38,784 nt of DNA from contig JAEKNN010000024.1 in the NCBI GenBank assembly GCA_016464795.1, positions 1 to 38,784 of the forward strand, in the 5' to 3' direction. Of this stretch, positions 1-8,617 are shown one piece after another; position 1 is the first letter of the stretch; every line of letters begins with the position of its first letter. The notes under the pieces are model-generated. The model was not told the origin of the DNA. It worked only from the letters and a program-made list of their open reading frames with translations, and searched no databases. The position numbers and the translations under genes are program-made. The DNA comes from Candidatus Amunia macphersoniae (GTDB lineage: Bacteria > Chloroflexota > Dormibacteria > Aeolococcales > Aeolococcaceae).

Positions 1-381
1 ACTGGGATGATCCTGAGCTATGTGGACAAGTAGTCGTAGTAGCCGGGGATGAGGGTGCGGGAGAAGGGTTGCGCCGTGGTCGACGGTGTGGACAACCAAC
101 GATTCGTCCCGGTCGCCGTAACCACCCAGTGCCATGATTGGCACCGGGGAACCTTCCTCCGGGCTTGACCCGTTTGAATACCGGCTTCGTGCCTTTGTTT
201 TGATCTGTCGGCTCGATCGCGAGAGGTTCTTCGGTGCTCGTCAGTGGGACGGAACGTGACTTGATATAAGCGTGCCTTGCAGCTCGTCCCAGTACCGTCC
301 GCCCGCCCCACTGACTCACCAACCACAGTCAGCCCCGAATAGCACCGGGAACATGAGGACATGAGGATGGCTTCTCACAGC
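1..381. other. Non-coding flank upstream of an IS110-family remnant
   Basis: I see no convincing gene here. It precedes the transposase remnant on the plus strand and would be the left end of an IS110-type element. In that family the left non-coding end is known to encode the bridge RNA that guides integration; whether this stretch ever did so is inference. IS110 elements lack clear terminal inverted repeats, so I cannot set the outer boundary, which may lie outside the window. Confidence 0.35.
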
Positions 382-1428
382 ATGGCACAGCACCACCATG
401 TCGGCGCGACACCCACGGTGACATTCACGTCGCCGCTGCATTCACCAGTGATCTCGGGCGTCCATTGGGTCACCTCGAGATCGAGACCACCCCGCCGGGT
501 ACCGTCGCTTGCTCACGTGGGCTCGCGGACTGGCTGACGACTTGCAGTTTGGTCTCGAGGGCACCGGCTCATACGGTGCTGGCCTGGCACGTTTCCTGCG
601 TGACGCCGGCTACACGGTGCTCGAGGTGAATCGACCCAACCGCCAGACCCGGCACGCCCGTGGCAAGTCGGATCCCGTCGATGCAGAAGCGGCTGCCCGC
701 GCGGTGTTATCTGGCGAAGCAACCGCCGTTGCCAAACGCGATGACAATCGCGTCGGCATGATCCGCTCGTTGCGAGTGGCGCGGCGATCCGCGGTGAAGG
801 CCACCACACAAACACCAACCAGATCAAAGCGTTGATGGTGAATGCGCCGGTGGAACTGCGCGAGCAGTTGCGCTTCCTCGCTGGCGGTCATCTGATCGCG
901 GCTGCGGCTGCTCTGCGACCCGGGCCCATCACCACGCCGACAGCTGCGGCCAAACTGGCCCTCAAAAGGGCTGGCGCAGCGCCATCAGTTCCTCACCGTC
1001 GAATTGGCAACCCTCGATGCCGAGCTCGCGCGTCTCACAACCGAAGCAGCACCAGCACTCCGTGCGCTTTCCGGTGTCGGCAGCGACGTGGCTGGTGCAC
1101 TTCTGGTGGCGATGGGTGACAACCCCAAGAGGGTGCGTTCCGACAGCGCATTCGCCGACGTCTGTGGGGTGGCCCCACTGCCAGCGTCATCGGGAAAGAC
1201 AACTGGACGTCACCGACTCAACAGAGGGGTGACCGCCAGGCGAGTGCACCCTTGTGGCGCATCGTGATCGTGCGCTTGAACTGCCATCAACCCACCAAGG
1301 ACTACATGGCCCGCAGAACTCAGGAAGGCCTCTCCAAGAAGGACATCATCCGTTGCCTCAAGCGCTACGTGGCTCGCGAGGTGTACCGCGTCCTGGCTCC
1401 CGCCACTGAACTCACAGCCGCCGCTTGA
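382..1428 (+). pseudogene. IS110-family transposase, frameshifted remnant
   Basis: Reading across frames gives a DEDD-type IS110 transposase. The N-terminus reads MAQHHHVG then DTHGDIHVAAAF. Next come GLEGTGSYGAGLARFL and KSDPVDAEAAARAV (acidic residues of the RuvC-like domain), NQIKALMVNAP, LSGVGSDVAGALL, and a C-terminal APLPASSGKTTGRHRLNRG segment matching the conserved serine region. The match is split by about five frameshifts, near 407, 505, 805, 968 and 1228, so no full-length protein can be made. The final frame ends with a TGA at 1426-1428. The family is clear; the number of lesions says the copy is dead. It sits beside other broken genes, marking an old insertion zone. Confidence 0.85.
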
Positions 1429-1469
1429 CAACCTATAGAAGCATCATTCGGACCACACGAAGGTCAGAG

Positions 1470-1738
1470 ATGACCACGACAGTCTCGACGCCAGCCGCCG
1501 CCACAGAGGTGGCCGTCATCCCCCTCGCCGACATCCGGCGGGCCGGCAACGTCGGCCAGGAACTCGGTGACCTCGAGTCCTTGGCGGAATCGATCCGGCA
1601 GCACGGTGTGCTCACTGTCGTGCTTGTCGAGCGCCAGCAGGACGGAGAATTGAGATCGTTGCGGGCTACCACCGAGTCGCAGCTACCGCTGCACGCCGGC
1701 GACCGGGTCTCGCACCACAGCCGCCCGGGCGGAGCTGA
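1470..1738 (+). pseudogene. ParB/Srx-like N-terminal domain, frameshifted remnant
   Basis: From ATG 1470 the reading VAVIPLADIRRAGNVGQ, LESLAESIRQHGVLTVVLVE matches the start of ParB-like domains (a strand followed by 'sl.eSIrqhGvl.pv.V'). The next expected motif, EIVAGYHRVAA (the 'GerR' box of ParB), is present only one frame over, from about 1650, and that frame stops at 1738. The gene is therefore broken after roughly 60 codons. Fragments that could continue it are visible to about 1860 in a third frame. It might come from a plasmid or phage partition or regulatory gene. A start with an AAGG-like ribosome site precedes ATG 1470. Confidence 0.65.
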
Positions 1739-1858
1739 AGGCGGCGGAACAAGCGGACCTCGGTTCACCCACGCCACGGGCGGCCAACCGATCAGCCGGC
1801 GCGAGCACCCCCTCGCGGGCGGCGGGGATAGAGACCCCGGTGGCGTCGGCGAGGACAG

Positions 1859-2095
1859 CTAGGGTCCCGCCTCGATCGGCATTAGGCGGGCAGCGAGGAT
1901 CTGGAGCTTCTCGTAGGCGCGGGTCTGGGGGACGCGGCGGCCCGACTCGATCTCACAGATCACCGTCCGGCTCACCCGCTGCATCGGGCCGCCCCCCCTG
2001 GCTCCAGCCGAGCAGTTGGCGGCGACGGCGCAGCTCGGTGGCCACGCTGGGCAGGACCCCGCCGAGGAGGCTGGCGGTGGTGGTTGTGTGGGCGG
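1859..2095 (-). pseudogene. XRE-family helix-turn-helix remnant
   Basis: On the minus strand, one frame reads LPSVATELRRRRQLLGWSQ and the next frame reads RVSRTVICEIESGRRVPQ followed by a helix (AYEKLQILAARL). Joined, these are the two halves of a Cro/C1-type HTH: 'lr.rRq.lGwSQ' then 'vSrt.Ic.iEsGrR.P'. The break coincides with a run of seven C at about 1990, so it is a homopolymer frameshift, either real decay or a sequencing error. The C-terminus ends at 1859. It faces the ParB-like remnant convergently. Confidence 0.6.
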
Positions 2096-2181
2096 GCAAC
2101 ACGGGTTCTGAGTTCGACACCGCCCCCAACGTAGCCGATTACCGGCGGGCCGTCGTCGTGGGCGTCGCGGGGAATCGACAG

Positions 2182-2556
2182 TCAGTCTGGTGTCCGATAA
2201 GAAAACGCTTTCGCTAGCAAGGCGCACGATGCCGGATGGTAGCCAACCGCCTTGGTTAGTGCTCGGAGCCCCGCGTCGGGCGAGTCTGGCACGACGAACG
2301 GCGCTCCGGGGTTCGCTCCGGTTGCATCTCGCAGCGCCTGGGCGATCTGGGCAGCGGGCATACGGTGGATACCTGGGCGTGCCGGGCCGCTGGTGACAAG
2401 TGCGTCACGAGCGGTGCCACCCTCCCCGCGACCTGCGATACCTTCGGTTGCCACCCCCTTCGCAAACCCATCCAGGCCGCTGACGCCGCCGCGCTCCACT
2501 GTCTCGTCCACCTCGACCCGGCGGCCATCTCGCACATGAATTTCCTCCTGAAGCGC
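2182..2556 (-). pseudogene. Unrecognised minus-strand coding remnant
   Basis: The minus-strand frame ending at 2182 reads like a C-terminal protein tail (for example AAQIAQALRDATGANPG and ALTKAVGYHPASCALLAKAF) with balanced composition. I do not recognise it, and its upstream end runs into the signal-peptide region of the plus-strand secreted gene without a plausible start. It is best read as the truncated end of a gene displaced when the accessory block formed. It could also be a chance open frame in GC-rich DNA. Confidence 0.25.
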
Positions 2557-4212
2557 CCAGCGATCCGAACGGTCTTCCTCGCGCTCGCTGCCACCGTGGC
2601 GTCGGGAGCTGCGCTGGTGACGCCAGCCCAGCACGCAGCCGCAGACAACACGTACGGCGTGGTCGGCTACGACATCTCGTGGCCGCAGTGCATGCAGGCG
2701 ATGCCAGCACCGTCCTTCGACATTGCCATCATCGGCATCAACGACGGCCACGGCTTCTCCGGCAACCCGTGCATCAACAGCGAGCTGCAGTGGAGCCGCC
2801 AGGCCAGCCTCCCCGCCGATGTCTACATCAACGCCGACTACACGCAGACCACTCCCTCACAAGGTGCCAACGGACCGGCGGGGCAGTGCGCTCCATCCGA
2901 TCTGAACTGCTACGGCTACAACTACGGCTGGAACAACGCCCAGTACTCGCTCAACTACGCCTCGGCCAACGGCGTCACCGCGCAGGTCTGGTGGCTCGAC
3001 GTCGAGACCACCAACTACTGGGCCACGAACGACGACGGCAGCTACAACAACCCAGCCAACGCCAGCGCCATCCAGGGGGGTATCGACGCCCTGCGCGTCG
3101 CGGGCAAGACGGCGGGGACCTACTCCACGCGCTACCAGTGGAGCCTGATCGCCGGCTCCTCCTACAGGCCGCAGGTGCCGGTGTGGTACGCCGGAGCGTC
3201 CGACGTCAACCAGGCCGCAGCGTTCTGCAGCCAGTCGAATTCCTTCACCGGCGGCCCGGTGTGGCTCACCCAGTTCCCGCTGAACGGCTACGACGGCGAC
3301 TACGCCTGCACCACCCAGACCGGCTGGGGCGCGCTGGTGGGCATCCACTTCGCCAGCCTCGACACCGCCGCCCGGGGAAGCGCGGCCATCGGGATCAACG
3401 ACAACCGGGTCTACGCCCGCAATCCCAGCGGCTCCTCATTCGGCGCGCTGGCGACGTGGTCGAGCACCCCTTTCTTCGGAAGCCGGTCGACCAGCTTCGC
3501 CAACCTCCAGGGACCTGGCAGGGCGGCGTCGGCTGTGGCCATCAATGACTCCAGCATCTGGGTGATGCTGAACAGCGGCACCACTCTGGGCGCCCCGCAA
3601 CGGTGGTCAGCTGTGCCCTTCTTCGGGAGCCGGGCCACGGTGATGGCCGACGTCGATGGCAGCGGCCGGGAGTCGGCGGTGGCGATCAACGACTTCAGCG
3701 TCTGGGTGATGCTCAACAATGGCTCGGGGTTCGACCCCCCCACACAGTGGTCCTCTGCTCAGTTCTACGGCAGCCAGGGCACCTACGCGGCCGTCGTCGA
3801 CGGCAGCCATCGCGCCTCGTTGATCGCCATCAATGACGCCGGCATCTGGGTGCTGCCCAACCTCGGTGGCTCCTTCGGGCCACCGCAGCCGTGGGCCGGC
3901 AGCAGGTTCTTCGGCACCAGGGGAACGTTCGTCGCCGACATCGACGGCAGTGGCCGGGCCTCGGCCGTGGCCATCAATGACAGCGGCATATGGGTGGAGA
4001 GCAACACCGGCGCAGGCGGCTTTGCCGCGCCCCAGCGCTGGGCCACTGGAGACTTCTATTCGAGCTGGGCGTACGTCGCCGACGTCGACGGCAGCGGCAG
4101 GGCCTCGGCGATCGTCGCCGGCCCCGGCGGCATCTGGGTCAGGCGCAACCTCGGCGGGGCCTTTGGGGCACCTGAGCACTGGTTCCCGGAACCATTTGAC
4201 GGCACCCACTAG
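2536..4212 (+). CDS. Secreted GH25-like protein with C-terminal FG-GAP/VCBS-type repeats
   Basis: 558 aa from ATG 2536. That start gives a classic signal peptide (LKR, a hydrophobic stretch at residues 10-30, AQHAAA cleavage region). Residues about 38-285 resemble the GH25-like or DUF1906-like TIM-barrel family of Actinobacteria: GYDISWPQC (D46) and WWLDVETTNYW with the DxE pair D155/E157, where GH25 lysozymes have catalytic acids. Four Cys suggest disulfides. From about residue 290 there are six repeats of about 47 aa with the pattern ADVDGSGRASAVAIND, IWV, N.G, W, PFFGSRG, as in FG-GAP/VCBS beta-propellers. An exported cell-wall or glycan hydrolase anchored by a propeller is likely. A longer frame opens at 2365 but would bury the signal peptide. 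Confidence 0.75.
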   Translation: MNFLLKRPAIRTVFLALAATVASGAALVTPAQHAAADNTYGVVGYDISWPQCMQAMPAPSFDIAIIGINDGHGFSGNPCINSELQWSRQASLPADVYINADYTQTTPSQGANGPAGQCAPSDLNCYGYNYGWNNAQYSLNYASANGVTAQVWWLDVETTNYWATNDDGSYNNPANASAIQGGIDALRVAGKTAGTYSTRYQWSLIAGSSYRPQVPVWYAGASDVNQAAAFCSQSNSFTGGPVWLTQFPLNGYDGDYACTTQTGWGALVGIHFASLDTAARGSAAIGINDNRVYARNPSGSSFGALATWSSTPFFGSRSTSFANLQGPGRAASAVAINDSSIWVMLNSGTTLGAPQRWSAVPFFGSRATVMADVDGSGRESAVAINDFSVWVMLNNGSGFDPPTQWSSAQFYGSQGTYAAVVDGSHRASLIAINDAGIWVLPNLGGSFGPPQPWAGSRFFGTRGTFVADIDGSGRASAVAINDSGIWVESNTGAGGFAAPQRWATGDFYSSWAYVADVDGSGRASAIVAGPGGIWVRRNLGGAFGAPEHWFPEPFDGTH

Positions 4213-4231
4213 ATCCGCTACAAGGAGCGCG

Positions 4232-5827
4232 ATGCCAACCTCCTCGCCGCCAACCAGGCGGGCAGTCCTGGCCGTGGGGGCCGCCCTGGTCATGACCGGG
4301 ATGCTCGGGGGCGGCCCCGGCGGACCGCTCACCGCGCACGCCTCGATCGTCCCGCAGAGTGCCAAGCTCGATGTCACACCAGTGCAGCAGATCTACCCGC
4401 TGGACTGCGAGGCGGCGGCGCTGCAGAGCGCCCTGGGGGCGATCGGTATCAACATCTCCCAGGACTGGGCGCTCGGTCAATTTGGCGCCGACACCACGCC
4501 CCCGGTGATGAGCAACGGCAGGCCGGTGCGCTGGGCGGATCCCTACCAGACCTTCGTGGGTGACGTCCGCGGTCGCTTCGTGGTCACCGGCTACGGCGTC
4601 TACTACACCCCGATCGTCGCCGCGGCTCAGGCAGCTGGCGCCACCGCCTACGGCGGCGAACACTGGATTCCTCGCGATCTGTACGCCGAGGTCGCTGCTG
4701 GTCACCCGGTGGTGGTGCGCGTACCGCACCTGATGCACTCCGTGTCCGTCGGCTACTGGACGGCGTGGGATGGGCGCAGTGTCTGGTACACCCCGGTGGA
4801 CCATGCCCAGGTGCTGATGGCGTACGACTACGCAGCATCCACGGTGACGCTTGCCGATCCCTATGACAACCAGATTCACGTCTATTCGATGGGGCTCTTC
4901 GAGAACCGATTCGCGGCTGAGATGGGCTCGGCAGTGGTGGTGTCTCCGGGACCGGGCATCCACATGGGGGCGGTCGACCCGGCCAGCAAGCGCGCGGCGG
5001 CCATCGCTGTGGACGACAGCAACAGCTGGGTGATGAGGTCCAACGGGAGCTCATTCAGCGCTCCGCAGAGCCTAGCGTCAACACCGTTCCGCGGCAGCCG
5101 CGGCACCTTCTTCGAGGACGTCGACGGACCTGGGAAACCGGCCTCGGGGATTGCCGTCAACGATTCCAGCGTGTGGGTCATGCACAACAACGGCAACGGC
5201 TTCGACTATCCCGCGCAGTGGTCCAATGTGCCCTTCTACGGCACCGTGGCCACATTGGTGGCAGACGTCGATGGAACCGGCCGGGCATCTCCCGTGGCCG
5301 TCAACGAGTCCAGCGTCTGGGTGATGCACAACAACGGCAGCGGCTTCGACCATCCGGCGCAGTGGTCGGGAGGGCCCTTCTACGGGACCCACGGAACCTT
5401 TGCCGCGGTGCTGGACGGGAGTCACCGAGCCTCGCTGGTGGCGGTGAATGAATCGAGCATCTATGTGATGGCCAACCTGGGCAGTTCCTTCGAGGTCCCT
5501 CGGCTCTGGGCCAGCGCCAATTTCTTCGGTTCGCGCGGCACCTTCATCGCCGACATCGACGGCAGCGGGAGGGCCTCGGCCGTGGCCATCAACGATGACA
5601 GCATCTGGGTCGAGTCGAATACCGGCGGCGGAGCCTTCGCCTCGCCCAGACAGTGGGCGACTGGCGCGTTCTACGCCGATTGGGAGTACATGGCCGACGT
5701 CGACGGCAGCGGTCGAGCGTCAGCGGTCGCGGTGAGTCGGACCACCACCTGGGTCAAGCTGAACACCGGTGGAAGCTTCGCGGCGCCCAACGCCTGGGCC
5801 AACACCCCATTTTATGGAACGCATTGA
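4232..5827 (+). CDS. Secreted C39-like cysteine peptidase with C-terminal FG-GAP/VCBS-type repeats
   Basis: 531 aa from ATG 4232, preceded by AAGGAGCG at good spacing and 19 nt after the previous stop. The N-terminus is Tat- or Sec-like (RR at 9-10, then a hydrophobic run). Residues about 45-250 fit the papain-like C39/C39_2 fold: LDCEAAALQSAL with C59 as nucleophile, VDHAQVLMAYD with H191, and TLADPYDN with D209. Residues about 265-531 carry six repeats that align blade for blade with those of the upstream gene (GSHRASLVAVNESSIYV against GSHRASLIAINDAGIWV). Its substrate is unknown. The pairing suggests two exported enzymes delivered to the same ligand by sister propellers. Confidence 0.75.
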   Translation: MPTSSPPTRRAVLAVGAALVMTGMLGGGPGGPLTAHASIVPQSAKLDVTPVQQIYPLDCEAAALQSALGAIGINISQDWALGQFGADTTPPVMSNGRPVRWADPYQTFVGDVRGRFVVTGYGVYYTPIVAAAQAAGATAYGGEHWIPRDLYAEVAAGHPVVVRVPHLMHSVSVGYWTAWDGRSVWYTPVDHAQVLMAYDYAASTVTLADPYDNQIHVYSMGLFENRFAAEMGSAVVVSPGPGIHMGAVDPASKRAAAIAVDDSNSWVMRSNGSSFSAPQSLASTPFRGSRGTFFEDVDGPGKPASGIAVNDSSVWVMHNNGNGFDYPAQWSNVPFYGTVATLVADVDGTGRASPVAVNESSVWVMHNNGSGFDHPAQWSGGPFYGTHGTFAAVLDGSHRASLVAVNESSIYVMANLGSSFEVPRLWASANFFGSRGTFIADIDGSGRASAVAINDDSIWVESNTGGGAFASPRQWATGAFYADWEYMADVDGSGRASAVAVSRTTTWVKLNTGGSFAAPNAWANTPFYGTH

Positions 5828-5909
5828 GGCGGGTGGCGGTTCGCTGCTGCCGTAGGGCTCCGCTCGAGCCGCGATGCCGTCTACGCGTTTCGGGGCCTGG
5901 TGAACACGG

Positions 5910-6527
5910 TCAACCCGGCTTGGCCGGCTTGGCCGGCTTGGTGAACACGAACAGATTGTTGAGGAAGAGCTCGAAGCGACGGCGTGCCGTCAGAGTGAAT
6001 CCGGCGCGCTTGAAGATGGCAGGGGTCTCGCATGCTTCGAAGCCATGATGCTCGTGCAGGTGCAGGCCGTCGGGATCGCCAAGGCCCACGCGCTGGATGA
6101 CGCGCAATATGGGGTCGACGATCGGCTCCGGCACGGTGAGTATCAGCCGGCCGGATGGGCGCAAATGATCGAAGCTGGCGGAGGCCATGGCTGACTGCTG
6201 GGACGGGGTCAGGTGTTCGAGCACGGCAAGCCCGACCACAACGTCAAATGGGGGGGCCGCATCATCCATGTCTTCGGGATATGCACCTCGGATGAACTGG
6301 AATCTCGACCCTGATGTCGACCGCGCGTCGGGATCGATGCCCACACCCGTGCTGATCACCGCATCGAAGGCCTTGAAGAGAGCGCCATCCCCGCAGCCGA
6401 TGTCGAGCACGCGAGCTCCCTTCCTGATGAATGGTCGGGCCTGCTCGAGGCGCAGGTGACGTCCATACCTATCGACCCACGTCACGGCGTCATCTCCCAC
6501 TTGGCGGCTCGTCATGGACGACAGCAT
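5910..6527 (-). CDS. Class I SAM-dependent methyltransferase
   Basis: 205 aa from ATG 6527; ATG 6515 is an equally possible start. Motif I is VLDIGCGDG at residues about 40-48, followed by GIDPDA, FDVVVGLAVLEHL (motif II/III) and LRPSGRLILTVPEP. This is the Methyltransf_11/23 type that often methylates sugars in glycan clusters. A TATAGA -10 box on the minus strand lies about 16-21 nt before ATG 6527, so the leader is very short. It is divergent from the heptose-type operon and shares a 166-bp promoter region that contains a perfect palindrome. The C-terminal AKPAKPG comes from a 9-bp unit repeated three times (about 5920-5943), apparently a recent slip. Confidence 0.8.
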   Translation of the reverse strand: MLSSMTSRQVGDDAVTWVDRYGRHLRLEQARPFIRKGARVLDIGCGDGALFKAFDAVISTGVGIDPDARSTSGSRFQFIRGAYPEDMDDAAPPFDVVVGLAVLEHLTPSQQSAMASASFDHLRPSGRLILTVPEPIVDPILRVIQRVGLGDPDGLHLHEHHGFEACETPAIFKRAGFTLTARRRFELFLNNLFVFTKPAKPAKPG

Positions 6528-6592
6528 TCCACCCGCTGGCAGTCTATAGGTCAGCCGATCGCTGGCGCGGCGGCTGGGGCGCCCCGCTCTCT

Positions 6593-6613
6593 GACGTTCG
6601 GGCACCGAACGTC
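6593..6613. promoter_or_regulatory. Perfect 21-bp palindrome between divergent sugar-cluster promoters
   Basis: GACGTTCGG, a 3-nt spacer (GCA), then CCGAACGTC. All 9 bp of the arms pair. The palindrome directly abuts TACCAT (6614-6619), a plausible -10 for the plus-strand operon, so it occupies the spacer/-35 zone where a repressor or activator dimer would act. No regulator gene is adjacent. Operator function is inferred. Confidence 0.5.
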
Positions 6614-6693
6614 TACCATGTTCTTGCCCGCCGGTGTGCTCGCTGCCGGACGAGCGGCAGCCTCAGTCCCAGCTCACGTGAGGGAATCCGCCT

Positions 6694-7992
6694 TTGCCTC
6701 GCTCGGCCCCGCTCACCTCGTCTCCCCGAGAAGCTGACGTGATCGATCTGACGGGCGCGGAGGCTGCGCCTCGGGCGGCGGCGCCGGCGGCCAATCTCCT
6801 CGTCCCTGACGCCGATGTGGCGGACCCGGTCATCTCCATCGTCATCCCGGCGATGAATGAGGAGCTCACCATCAGCGACTTCGTCTCCTGGTGTCGTGCC
6901 GGGCTGGAGAGCTGCGGGATGACCGGCGAGATCCTCATCGTCGACAGTTCCACGGATCGCACTCCAGAGCTGGCGATCGCCGCCGGGGCGCGAGTGCTGC
7001 GCGTCCCCAAGCGTGGGCTCGGCCGTGCTTACATCGACGCCGTGCCCCACATCCGCGGGCGCTGGGTGATCCTGGGTGACGCCGACTGCACCTATGACTT
7101 CCGTCAGCTGTCGCCTTTCGTCGAACGCTTCGAGCAGGGATACGAGTTCGTCATGGGTTCGCGGTGGAAGGGGAGCATCGAGAAGGGCTCGATGCCGGCC
7201 CTTCATCAGCACTTCGGGACTCCGATCACCACGCTGATCCTCAACATCCTGTTCAACAGCCGGTTCTCGGACATCCACTGCGGCATGCGGGGCATCACCC
7301 GCGACGCGCTCGCTCGAATGCGACTGCAGTCGCAGTCCTGGGAATACGCCTCCGAGATGGTCTTGAAGTCAGTGCACATGAAGCTGCGCACGGCGGAGGT
7401 GCCGGTGACCTTCCTCAAGGATCGCGAGGGCCGGGTCAGCCATCACAAGCGCCTGGGCTGGACGTCCCCCTTCCAGGCGGCCTGGATCAACCTCAAGGCA
7501 ATGTTCATCTATGGCGCTGACTTCTTCCTGCTCAAACCCGGTTTGGCAGTGACCATGCTGGGCCTGCTGATCACCCTGCCCCTGACCTTCGGACCGATCA
7601 CCATCGGTCCCGTGGTGCTGTCGCTGTACTGGATGCTCTTCGGGTTGACCATGACCGTGCTCGGGCTGCAGAGCTTCTACCTGGGCTGCATCGTGCAGGT
7701 GCTGCACGACTACACGGGGAGAGCGACGCGGCGTTGGCTCTCCGTGTTCAGGTACACACGAACAATGGTCATCAGCGGCGCGATGTTCATCGGTGGAGTG
7801 ATCCTGGCAGTGGGGCTGGTCGCGGATTACGTGGGCTCGGGGCTGCGGCTGTCGCTGAGCCACACCCACGAGATCTACTACGCGGTCACCGGTCTGCTGC
7901 TGGTGATGACCAGCTTCATGACCTTCGCGTCCACCCTTCTCGTCCACGCCGCCGCCCTGCGCGGCCCCCAGGCGGGGCCGGTCGATCAGTGA
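6694..7992 (+). CDS. GT2 family glycosyltransferase with C-terminal membrane segments
   Basis: 432 aa from TTG 6694, which has GAGGGA 8 nt upstream; GTG 6739 with GAGAAG is the alternative and would trim a Pro/Ala-rich start. The GT-A domain shows ISIVIPAMNEE (about 48), ILIVDSSTDRT, GLGRAY and the metal-binding DAD at 129-131 in WVILGDADCTYDF. Hydrophobic helices follow at about 275-335, 355-378 and 395-423. The layout matches dolichyl/polyprenyl-phosphate sugar transferases (DPM1- or GtrB-like), which load a sugar onto a lipid carrier at the cytoplasmic membrane. As first gene of the operon it probably uses the activated heptose, or a related sugar, made by the downstream genes. Confidence 0.85.
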   Translation: MPRSAPLTSSPREADVIDLTGAEAAPRAAAPAANLLVPDADVADPVISIVIPAMNEELTISDFVSWCRAGLESCGMTGEILIVDSSTDRTPELAIAAGARVLRVPKRGLGRAYIDAVPHIRGRWVILGDADCTYDFRQLSPFVERFEQGYEFVMGSRWKGSIEKGSMPALHQHFGTPITTLILNILFNSRFSDIHCGMRGITRDALARMRLQSQSWEYASEMVLKSVHMKLRTAEVPVTFLKDREGRVSHHKRLGWTSPFQAAWINLKAMFIYGADFFLLKPGLAVTMLGLLITLPLTFGPITIGPVVLSLYWMLFGLTMTVLGLQSFYLGCIVQVLHDYTGRATRRWLSVFRYTRTMVISGAMFIGGVILAVGLVADYVGSGLRLSLSHTHEIYYAVTGLLLVMTSFMTFASTLLVHAAALRGPQAGPVDQ

Positions 7993-8002
7993 GGAGGTGC
8001 AC

Positions 8003-8617
8003 ATGAGCCGTTTTGCAGATGAGTTCATCAGCGAGTCGATAGCGATCCTGCAGTCCATCGACACCGACCAGGTCGAGGCCATGGCCTCGGGCCTGGGTGC
8101 GGTTCGCGAGCGTGGCGGCCGGCTGTTCATCCTCGGTGTCGGTGGGTCGGCAGGCCATGCCAGCCATGCCGTCAACGACTTCCGCAAGATCTGCGAGTTC
8201 GAGGCGTACACACCCACCGACAACGTCTCGGAGCTCACTGCGCGCATCAATGACGAGGGCTGGGACACCAGCTTCGCGGAGTGGCTCAAAGGGTCACGGC
8301 TGGCGGCCAGGGACGCAGTCCTGGTGTTCTCCGTCGGAGGTGGCAACCGCGAGCGCGGGGTCTCGGTCAACCTGGTGCTGGCGCTCGAGCTCGCTCGCCA
8401 ACGAGGCACAGCGATCTACGGGGTGGTCGGCCGCGACGGTGGCTTCACCCGTCAGGCCGCCGACGTCTGCGTGGTCATCCCGCCTGCGTACGCCGATCAC
8501 GTCACCCCACACACCGAGGGCCTCTGCGCCGTGATCTGGCACCTCCTGGTCACCCATCCGGCGCTGATGGTGGCGCAGACCAAGTGGGAGTCGGTGACCA
8601 CCCACGTCTCTGTATGA
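8003..8617 (+). CDS. gmhA: SIS-domain sugar-phosphate isomerase, GmhA-like (sedoheptulose-7-phosphate isomerase)
   Basis: 204 aa from ATG 8003, behind a strong AGGAGGT site. SIS signatures: FILGVGGSAGHASHAVNDFRK (residues about 46-66) and VFSVGGGNRERGVSVNL (the phosphate-binding loop). The C-terminal DHVTPHTEGLCAVIWHLL fits the helix that supplies the catalytic Glu/His in GmhA. GmhA converts sedoheptulose 7-phosphate to D-glycero-D-manno-heptose 7-phosphate. The assignment rests on the neighbouring HddA-like kinase, GmhB-like phosphatase and HddC-like transferase as much as on the motifs. The end overlaps the next start by ATGA. Confidence 0.75.
   Translation: MSRFADEFISESIAILQSIDTDQVEAMASGLGAVRERGGRLFILGVGGSAGHASHAVNDFRKICEFEAYTPTDNVSELTARINDEGWDTSFAEWLKGSRLAARDAVLVFSVGGGNRERGVSVNLVLALELARQRGTAIYGVVGRDGGFTRQAADVCVVIPPAYADHVTPHTEGLCAVIWHLLVTHPALMVAQTKWESVTTHVSV

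Noticed and set aside
2365..2535. Upstream extension of the GH25-like gene
   Set aside because: It would bury a clear signal peptide that begins at 2536.
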